From Ralstonia insidiosa (lineage in GTDB: Bacteria; Pseudomonadota; Gammaproteobacteria; Burkholderiales; Burkholderiaceae): a DNA stretch of 64,000 nucleotides. A model generated the notes under the pieces. The model did no database searches. It had not been told where the DNA came from and saw only the letters and a list, made by a program, of their open reading frames with translations. The stretch lies in NCBI RefSeq assembly GCF_008801405.1, contig NZ_VZPV01000001.1:1798001-1862000 (forward strand), in the 5' to 3' direction. The position numbers were made by a program, and so were the translations under genes. Of this stretch, positions 63,171-64,000 are shown piece by piece (position 1 is the first letter of the stretch; every line of letters begins with the position of its first letter).

Positions 63171-64000
63171 TCAATCGAATCGCGTTGCCAGGTCGTGTAA
63201 CTGCTGAGCGGTGACCGTGGCCCCGCCGCACACGACCACGGCAATGCTGGAGGCTGCCTTGAGTGCAGGGTGCCCGCAATCCAGCGCCGCCAATGCTGCC
63301 CCGCAGGCCGGCTCGACCACCACGCGGTGCTCGTCAAGAAACCGGAGCGCAGCCTTCACGGCCTGCGCATCTGACACCACGACGTTGTAGATCTCGCGGC
63401 GGGCTGCCCATTCGAGCGCTCCGTCGCACGGCCGCTTGGCACCCAGCGAGGTGGCCACGCTCGAGATGGTGGCGAGTTCGACGGGTTTGCCTTGTGCGAT
63501 TGAACGCGCGAAGCAGTCGGCTCCCTCCGTTTCCACGGCAACGACTGGCACGTTGGACCATCCGTTGCGTTGCAGCCCTTCCATGACGCCGCACAAGAGC
63601 CCACCCCCGCCGACGGCGAGGAGGATCGCGCCGGGCTTGTGTCCGGAGGTCGCCATCTCGTCCACCAGTGTGGCGTGGCCGTGCCAGATGACCGGATCGT
63701 CGAATGGGTGCACGAAGGCGTCCCCCGGGCCGATCAGGGACTGTGCAAACGCATGCGCTTCTGCCCACGCGGCGCCATGCACGATCAGCCCTGCACCTTC
63801 CTGGCGGATCAGGTCGCGCGCCCGTTGCGGTGTGCTTTCCGGCACCACGACCGCGACGGGAACACCGAGCTCGCGCCCGCAATAGGCCACCGCAATCCCC
63901 GCATTGCCGCCGGAAGATGAGACGAACCGTTGCGCACCCGCCGCACGCTGCGCCTCGCACAGGGCACCGATGCCGCGCAGCTTGAACGAGCCGGACGGCT
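63171..64000 (-). CDS. serine/threonine dehydratase-like PLP enzyme (partial, 5' end outside window)
   Basis: The minus-strand frame is open from the window edge to TGA at 63173-63171, about 276 residues. It contains the PLP-lysine motif SGSFKLRG just inside the edge, the substrate loop SSSGGNAGIAVAYCG, and the phosphate-binding GGGGLLCGV. A shorter frame beginning at 63890 is an internal GTG and not the start. Fold type II enzymes of this group deaminate L-serine or L-threonine. The late segment VEPACGAALAAL is typical of serine dehydratases. The true start lies beyond 64000. Confidence 0.88.
   Translation of the reverse strand, partial: PSGSFKLRGIGALCEAQRAAGAQRFVSSSGGNAGIAVAYCGRELGVPVAVVVPESTPQRARDLIRQEGAGLIVHGAAWAEAHAFAQSLIGPGDAFVHPFDDPVIWHGHATLVDEMATSGHKPGAILLAVGGGGLLCGVMEGLQRNGWSNVPVVAVETEGADCFARSIAQGKPVELATISSVATSLGAKRPCDGALEWAARREIYNVVVSDAQAVKAALRFLDEHRVVVEPACGAALAALDCGHPALKAASSIAVVVCGGATVTAQQLHDLATRFD

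Overview
This window looks like chromosome from a beta-proteobacterium of the Burkholderiaceae, most likely Ralstonia or a close relative. That is inferred from the high GC content, the flavour of the proteins and the gene order (yhbY / rlmE-ftsH-folP-glmM-pst-pho-ppk-ppx). The species cannot be fixed from the sequence alone. Almost all of it is densely packed, intact core genome. There is no CRISPR array, rRNA operon or recognisable insertion sequence.

Layout. 1-9060 (minus strand) is one tightly coupled operon: a LysR regulator, an FAD monooxygenase-like enzyme, a complete peptide/opine-type ABC importer and a BAAT-type acyl-CoA thioesterase/acyltransferase that runs off the window. 9061-15135 holds the relic of a solute-binding protein gene, a Ysc84 lipoprotein, lpxO, two unrecognised small genes, a Nudix hydrolase, purU and dnaQ. 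15231-21271 is tRNA-Val(CAC) followed by a compact integrated element of about 6 kb. It carries a P4-type integrase, an AlpA-like regulator, a Toprim-DUF3631 primase/helicase, a truncated CHC2 zinc-finger gene and a coiled-coil/HTH protein, and it is bounded by an imperfect copy of the tRNA 3' end. 21942-26747 is the prkA-yeaH-spoVR stress operon.

26776-33878 holds two small genes, rnhA, a methyltransferase, gloB, mltD and prpE. The start codons of the methyltransferase and gloB overlap in opposite directions. 33982-39982 is carA, a LysE/RhtB-type exporter, carB and greA, with promoters and leader structures visible. 40008-46259 is the yhbY / rlmE-ftsH-folP-glmM block. 46371-58693 is a phosphate-starvation region: pstS-pstC-pstA-pstB-phoU-phoB-phoR, then ppk and ppx diverging from a Pho-box-like region, then sixA and an olsB-like ornithine lipid acyltransferase with its own Pho-box-like promoter. 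58826-62453 holds tRNA-Pro(TGG) and a sulfide module: a SqrR/BigR-type repressor, sulfide:quinone oxidoreductase and a TauE exporter, divergent from a persulfide dioxygenase. The window ends with nnrU and a partial serine/threonine dehydratase.

How the parts work together. The Pho region reads as one program: take up phosphate (Pst), sense it (PhoU/PhoR/PhoB), store it (Ppk/Ppx) and replace phospholipid with ornithine lipid (OlsB). The sulfide module senses sulfide or persulfide through a cysteine pair, oxidises sulfide to persulfide, oxidises persulfide to sulfite and exports sulfur oxyanions. The least understood parts are the LysR-led transport/thioesterase operon at the left end and the mini-element at tRNA-Val.
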